The notes beneath the pieces are model-generated. The model had not been told where the DNA came from and ran no database searches. It worked only from the letters and a program-made list of their open reading frames with translations. This document shows, one piece after another, positions 1 to 8,644 of a stretch of 48,046 nt of DNA (within the stretch, counting starts at the first letter, position 1; the number at the start of each line of letters is the position of its first letter). Source of the stretch: Aeromicrobium sp. (lineage in GTDB: Bacteria > Actinomycetota > Actinomycetes > Propionibacteriales > Nocardioidaceae); NCBI GenBank assembly GCA_025965435.1, contig JAOPWZ010000107.1, positions 1 to 48,046 of the forward strand, read 5' to 3'. The translations under genes and the position numbers were made by a program.

Positions 1-1
1 G

Positions 2-679
2 TTCGAAGCGGGGATCGCCGCCGCCCACGAACACGGGGCCTGGGTGCATGTGGACGGCGCGTTCGGCCTCTTCGCTGCCGCCAGTCCAACGCACCGGCAC
101 CTCGTTGACGGCTACGAGGCCGCCGACACCTGGGCGACCGATGCTCACAAGACGCTCAACGTGCCATACGACTGCGGGCTGGCGATCGTGCGCGATCCTG
201 CAGTCCTGCGGGCTGCGATGTCGATGCACGGGGACTATCTGATTCAAGACGCCGCCGGCGATCCGTTCGAGAAGGTCCCCGAGTTGTCTCGCCGCGCCCG
301 CGCGTTCACCGTGTGGGCAGTGCTGCGGTCGCTGGGTCGCACCGGGGTAGCGGAGCTGGTGGATGGTCTGGTCGATCATGCGCGGGCCTTCGCCGATGGT
401 ATCGCTGACATCGATGGTGCCGAAGTCCTTAACGACGTGGTGTTCACTCAGGTTTGCGCCGCCTTCGGAGATGACGCCCGCACCCGCGACGTCGTCCGTC
501 GGATGCTGGACGACGGCACCGCGTGGAGCAGCGGCTCGGTCTGGCATGAGCGGGCGGTGTTGCGCATCTCGGTGAGCAACTGGTCAACGACGCACGCCGA
601 CGTTGGACGGACGCTCGACGCCCTTCGCGTCGCCGCGACAGCGTCGGCATACGCCACCAGCCTAGAGGCGCCGGGTTAG
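2..679 (+). CDS. PLP-dependent decarboxylase, C-terminal part (5' end outside window)
   Basis: C-terminal 225 residues of a group II pyridoxal-phosphate decarboxylase (aromatic amino acid, tyrosine or glutamate type). The reading frame is already open at base 2. VHVDGAFG contains the aspartate that contacts the pyridine nitrogen. TDAHKTLNVPYDCG contains the lysine that forms the Schiff base with PLP. The tail SVSNWSTTHADVGRTL resembles the small C-terminal domain of these enzymes. Substrate specificity cannot be told from this half. It could also be annotated as an aminotransferase class V-like protein, but the DAHK motif favours the decarboxylase family. No gene follows closely on the same strand. 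Confidence 0.85.
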   Translation, partial: FEAGIAAAHEHGAWVHVDGAFGLFAAASPTHRHLVDGYEAADTWATDAHKTLNVPYDCGLAIVRDPAVLRAAMSMHGDYLIQDAAGDPFEKVPELSRRARAFTVWAVLRSLGRTGVAELVDGLVDHARAFADGIADIDGAEVLNDVVFTQVCAAFGDDARTRDVVRRMLDDGTAWSSGSVWHERAVLRISVSNWSTTHADVGRTLDALRVAATASAYATSLEAPG

Positions 680-998
680 GGCGCCTCGATCTGCGTCATT
701 CCCCCGCTTAGGTGACGTGCGTTGGTATCAACGGATCGTCCGATCCTCACATCTGCTGAGTCCGGAACCGTAGATCCACCAGCCCTGGTGAGATCCGCGC
801 GGTATCGCGCATACGATGCCCAGCGGACTTCCAGGCAGCGCTCAGGGCATCCTGCTTCCGCAGGTGTCTCGTTTGACCGCGCACCGCGCTGACGAGTGCC
901 TGCCGAGACCAAACGAATACGCCACGCCGCCTCCGACGACCCCGCACGTGGTGGCGGCCGGAGTTCTGTGTCATGTCGTGCGACGGACTCGCAGACGA
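680..998. other. Gene-free stretch
   Basis: No reading frame with recognisable protein features and no tRNA fold was seen between the decarboxylase stop and the terminator hairpin. Short frames here are arginine-rich, as expected for chance frames in GC-rich DNA. Confidence 0.5.
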
Positions 999-1035
999 AT
1001 GACGACCCCGTCCGGCGTGCGAACGGGGTCGTCAT
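999..1035 (-). terminator. Strong hairpin, probable terminator of the serine protease gene
   Basis: ATGACGACCCCGT at 999-1011 and ACGGGGTCGTCAT at 1023-1035 form a perfect 13-bp stem with an 11-nt loop. It lies 36 bp past the stop of the leftward protease gene. There is no clear T-tract on either side, which is common for actinobacterial terminators. It could also stop rightward transcription from the decarboxylase. Confidence 0.75.
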
Positions 1036-1071
1036 ATTTCTCTGAGCGAGTGCCTTGGTGTGGTGGTGCCG

Positions 1072-1974
1072 CTAAAGCATCGGGGCGAACGGTTCGGTGC
1101 CCTCGGCGATCTTGAGGGCACTGATACCGCTGTGTGTCTGCGCGTAGGCAAGCTCGCGGAACAGGTCACCGACACCGTTGGAGGCAGGCAGCGGTGCGAG
1201 CGCCAGCGTCGAGAGCGTGCCCAGGGCCTTACCCTGACCGTCAAGGAAGGCCGAGCCAGAGTCACCGGGGACGCCAGGGGTCAGCGTGTAGACCGGGTGG
1301 TTCCAGCCACCGCTGTCCGTGCCGAGGCTGAAGCCGGTCTTGGGCGAGAGCTGCTCGACGCCGAGACGGATGCCGGAGTTGCCGACGCTGTAGACCCGGT
1401 CGGCCGCGGCAGTGCCGGCCTGGTTGACGCCGGTGGGACCGCCCCAGAAGGGGATGCTCGGGTTGACGTTCTTGGCGTCGGCGGCATCGACCTTCACCAA
1501 CGCGAAGTCGTTGTGGGCGCAGGTGTTGGCGTCCTGCTCGTCGCGCTGATGCATCGTCACCCACGAGCTGTAGACGAGGGTGCCTGCGCCGACCTGCTCG
1601 CCAGCGCTGAGCAGCGAACCGCTCCGATTGAACGTGACGCGCGTACCGAGAGGCAGAGATTGCGCCAGGCAGCCGTCAGTGTCGGTCGCCTCACCGGTGC
1701 TCGCGCAATGGGCTGACTGCCCGACGTAGACGTTGCCCTCGATGTCGGTGAAGACGAAGTTGGCGGTGCACTGACCGCTGCCAGCGGTATTGGTCTGCAC
1801 ACCGGGAGTGATGCCGGCGCTGGATGCAGGTGCCCATGTCGCCACTCGCAGGGACGTGCCGGACTCAGCGGCACTGACGGCAGGCACACCGCCGACAGTC
1901 GCTGCCAACGCGGCACTGGATAACGCGGCAGCCAGGCCGGTCAGGCGCCGCTTGTTCTTCGAAAATATGAGCAT
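1072..1974 (-). CDS. Secreted trypsin-like (S1 family) serine protease
   Basis: 300-residue exported chymotrypsin-fold protease. The N terminus has a basic stretch (KNKRRL) followed by a hydrophobic alanine-rich segment and a likely signal peptidase site near AVSAAES. The catalytic triad is visible in order: His in GQSAHCAS, Asp in HNDFALVK and Ser in GDSGSAF. Cysteines around the active-site histidine and the DGCLAQ segment suggest disulfides outside the cell. The ATG at 1974 is chosen because AGGAGG lies 11 nt upstream; an in-frame ATG at 2007 has no ribosome site. The gene stands alone and is followed by a strong hairpin. The natural substrate is unknown. Confidence 0.88.
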   Translation of the reverse strand: MLIFSKNKRRLTGLAAALSSAALAATVGGVPAVSAAESGTSLRVATWAPASSAGITPGVQTNTAGSGQCTANFVFTDIEGNVYVGQSAHCASTGEATDTDGCLAQSLPLGTRVTFNRSGSLLSAGEQVGAGTLVYSSWVTMHQRDEQDANTCAHNDFALVKVDAADAKNVNPSIPFWGGPTGVNQAGTAAADRVYSVGNSGIRLGVEQLSPKTGFSLGTDSGGWNHPVYTLTPGVPGDSGSAFLDGQGKALGTLSTLALAPLPASNGVGDLFRELAYAQTHSGISALKIAEGTEPFAPML

Positions 1975-2076
1975 CCAGTGATGACCCTCCTGTTGGGTCG
2001 GCAACAATGCCGACGGGCGGTCGACGTGCTCAACGTCACAGTCGACCGCGGGTCACGTTACGGCGAGTAGTCACAA

Positions 2077-2253
2077 ATGACTACTCGCCCATCCCGGTGC
2101 TGCACCCGGACCCACTCAGGGCGCCTCGTCTTTTCACCGCCGGCGGGCGGAATCGGTGGCGAGGTGTCGCGCTCGGGCTCTCCAAGCACTTGGTCTCAAG
2201 ACCTCGAGGACGTGGAGGAGTTTGACCACGCTCTGGAGCGTGCTTGGCGATGA
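2077..2253 (+). CDS. Possible small protein, 58 aa
   Basis: Open frame starting MTTRPSRCC and ending in an acidic helix-like tail, DLEDVEEFDHALERAW. The tail composition is unlike the arginine-rich shadows around it, which is the only reason to list it. No convincing ribosome site was seen. It may be the 3' end of a decayed gene rather than a functional gene. The rest of 1975-2436 shows no other candidate. Confidence 0.2.
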   Translation: MTTRPSRCCTRTHSGRLVFSPPAGGIGGEVSRSGSPSTWSQDLEDVEEFDHALERAWR

Positions 2254-2436
2254 AAGCCTCAAGCGACGTCAGCAGCACTAGCCGACATCAGGGTTGACCG
2301 AGCGCTGGCGGATCATCACCCAGCCGCGACGGGCACCACCGGTTCCCGGGATGCCAGTTAACTTCACTTCCGAGATGGACACGAACATCATGTAGGCCCG
2401 AGCCCACCTGCGTCGTACCGCTGTGGATGGGTCGCG

Positions 2437-2610
2437 CTAGTGCGTCCTGAGGGAGAGCAGCCGCCACCCGCGTCGGTCGGCCTGCGCGACGAGCTCTGCG
2501 TAGGCGGTGTCGTAGTCGTCGGCCGTCGCGGTGATGACGTCCATGTCGACGTCGTCGAGCTGGACGGCGCCGGGACCGGGTCGGCTCCGGATGGTCGCGG
2601 TGAGATGCAT
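2437..2610 (-). CDS. Conserved-looking small protein, 57 aa
   Basis: The frame begins MHLTATIRSRPGPGAVQLDD and ends DRRGWRLLSLRTH. It has balanced composition, with an acidic middle (DDVDMDVITATADDYDTAY) and a C-terminal GWRLLSLR. That tail is typical of small actinobacterial proteins of unknown function with an alpha-beta fold. The codon pattern has G or C at nearly every third position, unlike overlapping frames. The ribosome site is weak (CGAGG). The gene stands alone, and no function can be assigned. It is probably real because the alternative frames give low-complexity peptides. Confidence 0.5.
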   Translation of the reverse strand: MHLTATIRSRPGPGAVQLDDVDMDVITATADDYDTAYAELVAQADRRGWRLLSLRTH

Positions 2611-2726
2611 GACCTCGAGGCTACGGGCCGACCCTGACCGTTTCTGAGCGTTGCCGGCGGGACCTGTCAGTTTGCCCGATGCGGTTAGCGTCGGTGTTTA
2701 TGCCTAAAGCTCACAGGGACTGTCCG

Positions 2727-3563
2727 ATGCCGTCGGGGGCAGGAAGGCGGCGGTTGGAGAGACCCACCGGATCGGCGGCGCGTGTTGCGCGCCGCGATCG
2801 TGCAAGCGGTCTGCTCACAAGGGTCAGAATCTCTCCTGCAATGATCGGCATGGTCGCGTTGATGGCGGCAGGGGTGGGGACATTCGCATCGGCTGGGGCG
2901 AACGGCGCGGACGGCGACCTGACCAGCCTGGGTTACGAGCCGGCTGGATCGCCCCGAACGACGGGTGCGCAGGCACGGGCCGTCGACGCCGAAGTGGACG
3001 TGAGTCGCGACTTTGACCGCCCCAAGCTCGAGCGGCGGACGGCCGTGCTGGCCACGCAGCGCGCGCAGACGCTCCGGCAGGTCGACCGTGACATCACGGC
3101 GACAGCCCAGGTGCGCGAGCGCGAGGAGAAGGTTCGCGCGCAGCAGGAGGAGAAACGACGCAAGCAGTGGGTCCTGCCCGTCGCGGGATACACGCTCACC
3201 GCCCGGTTTGGGCAGCAGAGCAGCATGTGGTCGAGCGGCGCCCACACGGGCCTGGACTTCGCGGGACCGTCGGGAACCGAAATCGTGTCGGTGGCTGCCG
3301 GGACCGTCACCTCCGCCGGGTACGAGGGGTCGTACGGCAACCGGACCGTCATCACGCTGCCTGATGGCACGAAGATCTCGTACTGTCACCAGAGCAGCTT
3401 CGACGTGGAGGCCGGCGACCAGGTGCAGCCCGGCCAGCCCATCGGCTACACCGGCGCCACCGGCAATGTCACCGGTCCGCACCTGCACCTGGAGGTCGAG
3501 CCGCCTGGGTCGGGCCCGGCCGACCCCGTTCCGGTGCTGCGAGAGCACGGCATCAGTCCCTGA
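2727..3563 (+). CDS. Secreted or membrane-anchored M23 family metallopeptidase
   Basis: 278-residue LytM/M23-type cell-wall endopeptidase. Order: a basic N terminus, one hydrophobic segment (MIGMVALMAAGVGTFASAGA) that serves as signal or anchor, a linker, a charged coiled-coil stretch (roughly residues 110-150, rich in R, E, Q and K), then the peptidase domain. Zinc ligands are visible as HTGLDF (His and Asp) and HLHLEV (second His). Such enzymes cut peptide cross-links of peptidoglycan or activate amidases. The start at 2727 is chosen over an in-frame ATG at 2679 because AGGGA lies 7 nt upstream. No operon partner is visible; the next gene is 187 bp away. Confidence 0.87.
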   Translation: MPSGAGRRRLERPTGSAARVARRDRASGLLTRVRISPAMIGMVALMAAGVGTFASAGANGADGDLTSLGYEPAGSPRTTGAQARAVDAEVDVSRDFDRPKLERRTAVLATQRAQTLRQVDRDITATAQVREREEKVRAQQEEKRRKQWVLPVAGYTLTARFGQQSSMWSSGAHTGLDFAGPSGTEIVSVAAGTVTSAGYEGSYGNRTVITLPDGTKISYCHQSSFDVEAGDQVQPGQPIGYTGATGNVTGPHLHLEVEPPGSGPADPVPVLREHGISP

Positions 3564-3750
3564 CCCAGACGCCGCAGCGCCCCGTGCACGAGCTGACCTC
3601 AGCTGGGCAACGCCGTGGGACCGGAGTGGGGCCCCGATCGCCTCCGCCGTTCGCTCACCGTGGTTGCAGTCTGCAATTCGACCGCAACGGATCGAGAGGT
3701 CCGACCCGAAACTATCCACCACAACGAACAATCGTTAAGGAGAATGGCCT

Positions 3751-4038
3751 ATGGATGACGGCTTGAAAATGATCGAGAACGAGATGGCGACCAAGCGCAA
3801 GGACCTCTGGCGTAACTTCGACGCCACGGCAAATGGGGTCAGCCCAGGGAGGTCCGTCGGCAGCCGGATGGGCCGGGTCAAGGTTTCGCTGAGTGGCGCG
3901 AGGGACAGGATGTTGGGATCCGCGCAGGACATCAGTTGCCGGGTTAACGGTAAACCCGTGGCTGCGGGAATGATCGTGTTCGGTGCCGGCTGGCTCATCT
4001 CCTCACGAGTTCCCGTCAGTGACCAGGAAGCGCACTAG
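3751..4038 (+). CDS. Short DUF3618-like membrane protein
   Basis: 95 residues. The N-terminal helix (MIENEMATKRKDLWRNFDATANG) and the C-terminal GKPVAAGMIVFGAGWLISSRVP, a single membrane segment, match the layout of actinobacterial DUF3618 proteins, which often accompany phage-holin-like stress-responsive membrane proteins. Family members usually have a longer polar tail after the membrane segment; this one stops soon after it (VSDQEAH), so it may be truncated. The start is well supported: AAGGAG lies 8 nt before the ATG. The molecular function of the family is unknown. The usual neighbouring holin-like gene is absent, which suggests a relic of a larger cluster. Confidence 0.7.
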   Translation: MDDGLKMIENEMATKRKDLWRNFDATANGVSPGRSVGSRMGRVKVSLSGARDRMLGSAQDISCRVNGKPVAAGMIVFGAGWLISSRVPVSDQEAH

Positions 4039-4653
4039 CTGGGCACAGGCGTCGCCCTCGGTAGCGCGCACCAGTAGCCGGTGATCAACCTTCCAGATGA
4101 GCTTCGGCCAGGACGCGAGCGGAGACACAAGGAACAAGGCCATTGATACCGCCCACTCCAGGTATTGCATGAGGAATGCAGCCCAGCAGTAATGAGGGAC
4201 GAGCTAGCTTGTTTTCCGCGCCATGCGCTGGCACGGCCCAGAGCTGACTGGGGTGACGGCAAGGACGCCGCCTCAGAGTCCACATGTGTCAGTTCGGACC
4301 CTCAACGATTCCAACCGGGCTGCCTCCAAGGTGTCCACGTTGGCCGTTGCGTCCGGGGCAGATCCGCCAAGGGAACTCTCCAAGCGGATGAGCGGCAACC
4401 CTTCTGGACGCGCTCACAATTGCTCTGCTGGAGCGGCGCAGGCCGAGGCGTGAGGATCCGGGTCGTTGCAGCTGAGAGTCCGAAGTTGCTTGCGCAATGC
4501 GGCCTCTGTCAGCGGTAGCCATTGTGGCCGTGCCACCGGCCGGCGCAGCCGTGGCCGGACTTCGCTCGCCGTGCCCTACCGGCTGATACCTTGGACCAGG
4601 TTCGTGCAGGAGCACCCGCGCCATGTCATCCCTATCGCTCCATAGGGCTGGCC
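4039..4653. other. Gene-free stretch before the GGDEF-EAL gene
   Basis: No supported gene. A leftward 55-codon frame (4003-4170) has a membrane-like start but overlaps the DUF3618-like gene and was not accepted. The part just before 4654 is in frame with the downstream gene, but it lacks a ribosome site and protein-like composition. Confidence 0.4.
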
Positions 4654-6661
4654 ATGGAGCACGGCGATGTCGGCGTTTACTCCTGGAGCCCTGCGACCCG
4701 TCAGCTGTGGTGGGACGAGCGGCTGGCCGGGATGTTCGCAGCGGACCGCCCGGGCGAGGCGCCGTTCGACACGTGGCTTCGCCGGGTCCACCCCGATGAC
4801 AAGGCAAAGGTCCTCGCACGCATAGCGCCGCTCTCCGAGAAGAACACGTCCGATGGTGCATTCCGGATCGTCCTCGGTGACGGCACCGTGCGGCACCTGC
4901 GGGCCGTCCGCACCGACACACAGCGGCAGCTGGACGGGACTGTGGTCAGCACGCGGGGGGTAATCGTCGACTTCACAGGTGGCCACGCGGTCGAAGGACG
5001 GCTGGCCGCGATGCTGGACGAGATCAGCGACGGCTTCTTCCTGCTCGACCACGACTACCGGTTCATGTTCGTCAACCGCCAGGCCCATGTCATCTTGGGC
5101 AGCACGGCGGCCGCGCTCCTCGGCCGCAGCATCTGGGACGTCTTTCCCAACACCGTCGGCACGAGGTTCGACGAGGTCTACCGCCGCGTCATGCAGGGCA
5201 AGGTCGCCGAGCGGTTCGAGGAGTTCTATCCCGAGCCGCTCAACGCCTGGTTCGAGGTCCGCGCGGAACCTGCTGTGGAAGGCATCGTCATCTACTTCCA
5301 GGACGTCACCGAGCGTCGCACTCGCCAAGAGGAACTGGAACAGTCGCTGGTGGCCGAGAGGCAGGCGCGTCAGGAAGCGGAGCACGCCAGGGAGGAGCTG
5401 GCCTACGAGGCAACCCACGACTCGTTGACCGGTCTGGTGAACCGTAGAGAGTTTCATCGGCTGGGACACGTCTCGATTGAAGCGGGCGGGCCGCCGGTCG
5501 TCGTGATGTTCCTGGACCTGGACACGTTCAAGCTGGTCAACGACTCGTTGGGCCACGCCGTCGGGGACGCCCTGCTTATCCAGGTCGGCGAGCGGCTGTC
5601 GCGCCACCTCCGGGACGGTGACGTGCTGGCGCGCCAGGGTGGTGACGAGTTCGTCGTGCTCCTGCGAGATGCCAGCCCCGCCGAGGCGACGTCGGTGGCC
5701 GAGCGCATGCGTTCGATGGTGGCGGACCCGGTCGGTGTCGAGGGCCGCACCCTCGCCACCACGGTGAGCATCGGGCTGGCAGCGTGGAGCCCCGGAGCGA
5801 CCGTCGAGACGTTGCTGCGTGACGCCGACGTGGCGCTCTACCGCGCCAAGGACGCGGGCGGCAACACCGTGGCGTGGTTCGACGCCGAGAGCCATCAACG
5901 GCTGCTGGACCGCGTCGCCCTGGAGGCCGATCTGCGCGAGGCCGTGGCCAACGGTGACCTCGACCTGCACTACCAGCCCAGCTTCGCCGTGGACGACGAC
6001 CACCTGAGCGGCGTCGAGGCGCTCGCCCGGTGGACGCATCCCCAGCGGGGGGAGGTCCCGCCGGAGGTGTTCATCCCCCTGGCCGAGGAGTCCGGGCTGA
6101 TCCGCCACCTGGGGCGTCACGTCCTCGAGACCGCCTGCCGGCAGGCGGTGCAGTGGCATCGAGTGCCGGGCTTCACGGTGTGGGTCAACGTCTCCGGCGG
6201 CGAGCTCATCCCCGGGTACGCCGACTCGGTGCTCGACCTGCTGGTTCGTGAGAAGCTGCCGGCGCACCGGATCGGGCTCGAGGTCACCGAGTCGGTGCTC
6301 GCTGACGAGGCGGTCGCGGTGCACCAGCTCAGGCTGCTGCAGGCGGGGGGCATCGCTGTCGCGATCGACGACTTCGGCACCGGCTACAGCTCGTTGGCGC
6401 GCCTGACCGTGCTGCCCATCTCGCTGTTGAAAGATCGACCAGTCCTTCGTCGCCAAGCTCACCACGCCCTTCGGACGAGCCACCGTCGACCTCATTGTTC
6501 ACCTGGCGGGTGCGATGGGCGTGAAGGTCGTCGCAGAAGGCGTCGAGACCCCACAACAGCTCGAGATCATTCGCGAAGCCGGGGTGGAGTTCGTGTCCGG
6601 CTATTTCCTCGGCCGACCGGCACCCGCGCAGTCCATGACACCCGCAATTATGCCGAAATAG
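4654..6661 (+). pseudogene. PAS-PAS-GGDEF-EAL cyclic di-GMP enzyme with a one-base insertion
   Basis: Predicted bifunctional c-di-GMP turnover protein, 668 residues if corrected. PAS 1 spans about residues 5-110 (LWWDERLAGMF, VHPDDKAKV); PAS 2 spans about 115-220 (ISDGFFLLDHDYRFMFVN). After a coiled-coil linker comes GGDEF, with the motif GGDEF at 5638-5652 and the inhibitory-site motif RDGD five residues before it. EAL follows, with EAL at 6016-6024, then NVSGGE, EVTES and DDFGTGYSS. After LPISLLK the frame breaks: the AAA run at 6430-6432 has one base too many. The other frame continues IDQSFVAKL, KVVAEGVET and GYFLGRP to a stop at 6661. All catalytic motifs survive, so a sequencing error or a very recent mutation is likely. 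The start at 4654 has AGGG upstream and sits just before PAS 1. Confidence 0.85.
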
Positions 6662-7250
6662 ACCTCAACTTCGACCCGCCAATGTTCGAAATGGCGAGGT
6701 TCGGGCTAGTCACGGGGACCTCCTGACGTCCTTGCCCCACAGCAGCTCTTCAGGCCGGGGTCGATGCGCACGCCGAGCCCTTGGCCGTTGCCGCGGCACT
6801 GCTCTGGTCGAGGTGGCAACCGGCCGAACGGACAACGGGCTCAGGTAGGCGTGCGGGCTGGAATCAACTCGCCCTCGTTGCCAGAATCGCCCGACGACCC
6901 ACAGCGCGCCTGCAGCGAGTTGCAATGATCAAGCCCGTGAGTAGGGCGAACCGATAAGCCACTCTTGACGCCAGATGTTCTGGATCGTCGCCTGCTCCGA
7001 TCGAAGTCGTGACAAAAATTTACGACGGCCTCTGAAATCGGCCACGGCGGATCAGGGGCAGGGCTCTTGGTTGAACCCAGCCCCCTCGACATGAACAGCG
7101 CTCGAGCACCCTTCCGGCCGTAACTCCAAATTACCCATGTGACAGGAATTCAGATCCGCGCCGCTCAAGGGCGCAACGCGGCGGGATGTGCGAGAATTTC
7201 CGGTGACGCCCTTCCTGTGACCGCCATGGCTCGCGCGTTGGGAGCACATC
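6662..7250. other. Gene-free stretch
   Basis: 589 bp with no recognisable gene. The last 100-150 bp are less GC-rich and presumably contain the promoter of the GAF-ANTAR gene. No clear hairpin follows the EAL domain. Confidence 0.45.
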
Positions 7251-7934
7251 GTGGATGTCCGACGCTTGATGTCAGAAATGGCTTTGGAAGTGCCTGCGTT
7301 GACTCCTGTTGAGGCGTACGAGCGAGTCGCCCAGTACGCGCGGGTCGCGGTCGCCGCGACGGATTCCGGGATCATCCTGGTGAAGGCGCGCGGCAAGGCC
7401 TACTCAGCGGTAGGCACCTCCGACAACGTCGAGAAAGCGCACATGCTGCAAGCCGAACTTGACGAAGGTCCGTGTCTGGACGCGATTCGCAGCAAGACCC
7501 CGGTCTACGTGACCGGCGACGCAGCCAATGATCCGCGCTGGTCTACTTGGGGGTCGCGCTTGAGCGAGCTGGGGTACCGCAGCGTCGTGAGCATCCGGCT
7601 GGAGACTCGTGACCGCACGTTCGGCTCACTCAACGCCTACTCCCAGAGCCTCAACGACTTCACGACCAGCGACGTTGAAGTCATGCAGTACCTGGGGGCT
7701 GCGGCGTCTGCGGCTATTGCTTCCTCACAAACAGTAGACAACCTGCAGATCGCTTTAGAGTCGCGCAACCTCATTGGACAAGCCCAAGGCATCCTGATGG
7801 CGGTGTATGACCTCGACTCAGACGGAGCCTTCCAGTACCTGCGGCGACTCTCCATGCACGGGAACATCCGCATCGTCGAGGTGGCCAAAGACATCATGTC
7901 CCAGCGCCACGAACTCCGTAAGCACATCACCTGA
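7251..7934 (+). CDS. GAF and ANTAR domain regulator
   Basis: 227 residues. A GAF domain occupies about residues 15-160 (DEGPCLDAIRSKTPVYVTGDAANDPRW is typical of the actinobacterial subgroup). An ANTAR RNA-binding domain occupies about 165-222 (ESRNLIGQAQGILM, then FQYLRRLS). ANTAR proteins bind paired hairpins in nascent RNA and prevent termination. GAF-ANTAR proteins of actinobacteria are thought to link a ligand or redox signal to this. The GTG start is supported by GGAG 7-8 nt upstream. The C-terminal ANTAR segment has the usual alanine, glycine and leucine pattern, so the protein is likely functional. Targets are not evident nearby. Confidence 0.85.
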   Translation: MDVRRLMSEMALEVPALTPVEAYERVAQYARVAVAATDSGIILVKARGKAYSAVGTSDNVEKAHMLQAELDEGPCLDAIRSKTPVYVTGDAANDPRWSTWGSRLSELGYRSVVSIRLETRDRTFGSLNAYSQSLNDFTTSDVEVMQYLGAAASAAIASSQTVDNLQIALESRNLIGQAQGILMAVYDLDSDGAFQYLRRLSMHGNIRIVEVAKDIMSQRHELRKHIT

Positions 7935-8406
7935 AATCTCAGTGAGGGACGCGCTTCACGTTCCACAGCTGTTGACGTTCCACAGCTGTTGACAGGGGCC
8001 GTCGGGCTCGTGCCTCGTGGCTGGTGGCTCAGGCGCCTGACGGCGATATGGAGCACAGCAACGACGGCAACCACGGTGGTGCTACTGGGAACACCGGAAT
8101 GCCGATCAAGCGCCCATCCCCCACGCTTCGCTGCGGGCCCACCTATTGGGCGGGAGCAATCCCCGGCGGCCGGTACGCATGAAGTGTCGCTGCCGGCAGT
8201 GAGCTTGGACGCGGAAGTGCGCAATCCGGCTCGCAAGGCGCATATTGCCTAGTCAGGACGAGCCAGGCACCCTGGGCGATGCGTCACGACGTCCGCATTC
8301 ACACCCGAGCCGGCCCCCTGTATTGACGATTAGCGGTCTGTTGCTCTGGGTAGGAGGAAAGGCATAAACGCGTCCGAGGTAACGCGTCCGAAGAGAAAAT
8401 CATATT
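7935..8406. other. Gene-free stretch containing a 17-bp tandem duplication
   Basis: No supported gene. A frame at 7989-8252 exists but has a shadow-like composition. The only structure seen is the tandem repeat at 7960-7993, listed separately. Confidence 0.45.
7960..7993. repeat. Perfect 17-bp tandem duplication
   Basis: GTTCCACAGCTGTTGAC occurs at 7960-7976 and again, without a gap, at 7977-7993. Each copy holds the palindrome CAGCTG. It could be a replication-slippage product or a doubled binding site behind the ANTAR gene; nothing in the sequence decides between these. Confidence 0.9.
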
Positions 8407-8631
8407 GTGCCCAAGGGCGATGTCGAGACCTACTTCCACGGGACCGAATGGCACAACCGGATCGAAGGCGAGGAAGCGCCGTTCCACACCTCCGACACCC
8501 GCGAGCGTGCCGTCGCGGCGGGCAAGGAAGAAGCGAAGGCCCGCAAGGTTGAACACTTGGTGCACAACCAGGACGGCACAGTCGGCGAGCGCGAAAGTTA
8601 CGGCAACGATCCCCGGGACGTGAAGGGCTGA
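8407..8631 (+). CDS. DUF2188 family protein
   Basis: 74 residues. Pattern: MPKGDVETYFHG, W, a threonine/aspartate turn, a helix (RAVAAGKEEAKARKVEHLV), then HNQDGTVGERESYGNDPRD. The last segment, with SYGNDP, is the signature of the DUF2188 family, small soluble proteins of unknown function common in actinobacteria. The length fits the family. The start is GTG with only a weak purine-rich stretch upstream. It lies 13 bp before the DNA ligase gene and is probably co-transcribed with it. Confidence 0.8.
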   Translation: MPKGDVETYFHGTEWHNRIEGEEAPFHTSDTRERAVAAGKEEAKARKVEHLVHNQDGTVGERESYGNDPRDVKG

Positions 8632-8644
8632 CAGTCCTGCCTGA

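Noticed and set aside
3617-3640. GGGACC...GGGGCCCC before the DUF3618-like gene
   Set aside because: The half-sites are too far apart for the GGGAC-N4-GTCCC arrangement.
4003-4170. Leftward 55-codon frame starting MQYLEWAVSMALFLVSPLAS
   Set aside because: It has a signal-like start, but it overlaps the well-supported end of the DUF3618-like gene, has no ribosome site, and a stop codon closely precedes it. At best a relic.
7989-8252. 87-codon rightward frame after the ANTAR gene
   Set aside because: Starts inside the tandem repeat, no ribosome site, mixed composition without any recognisable pattern.
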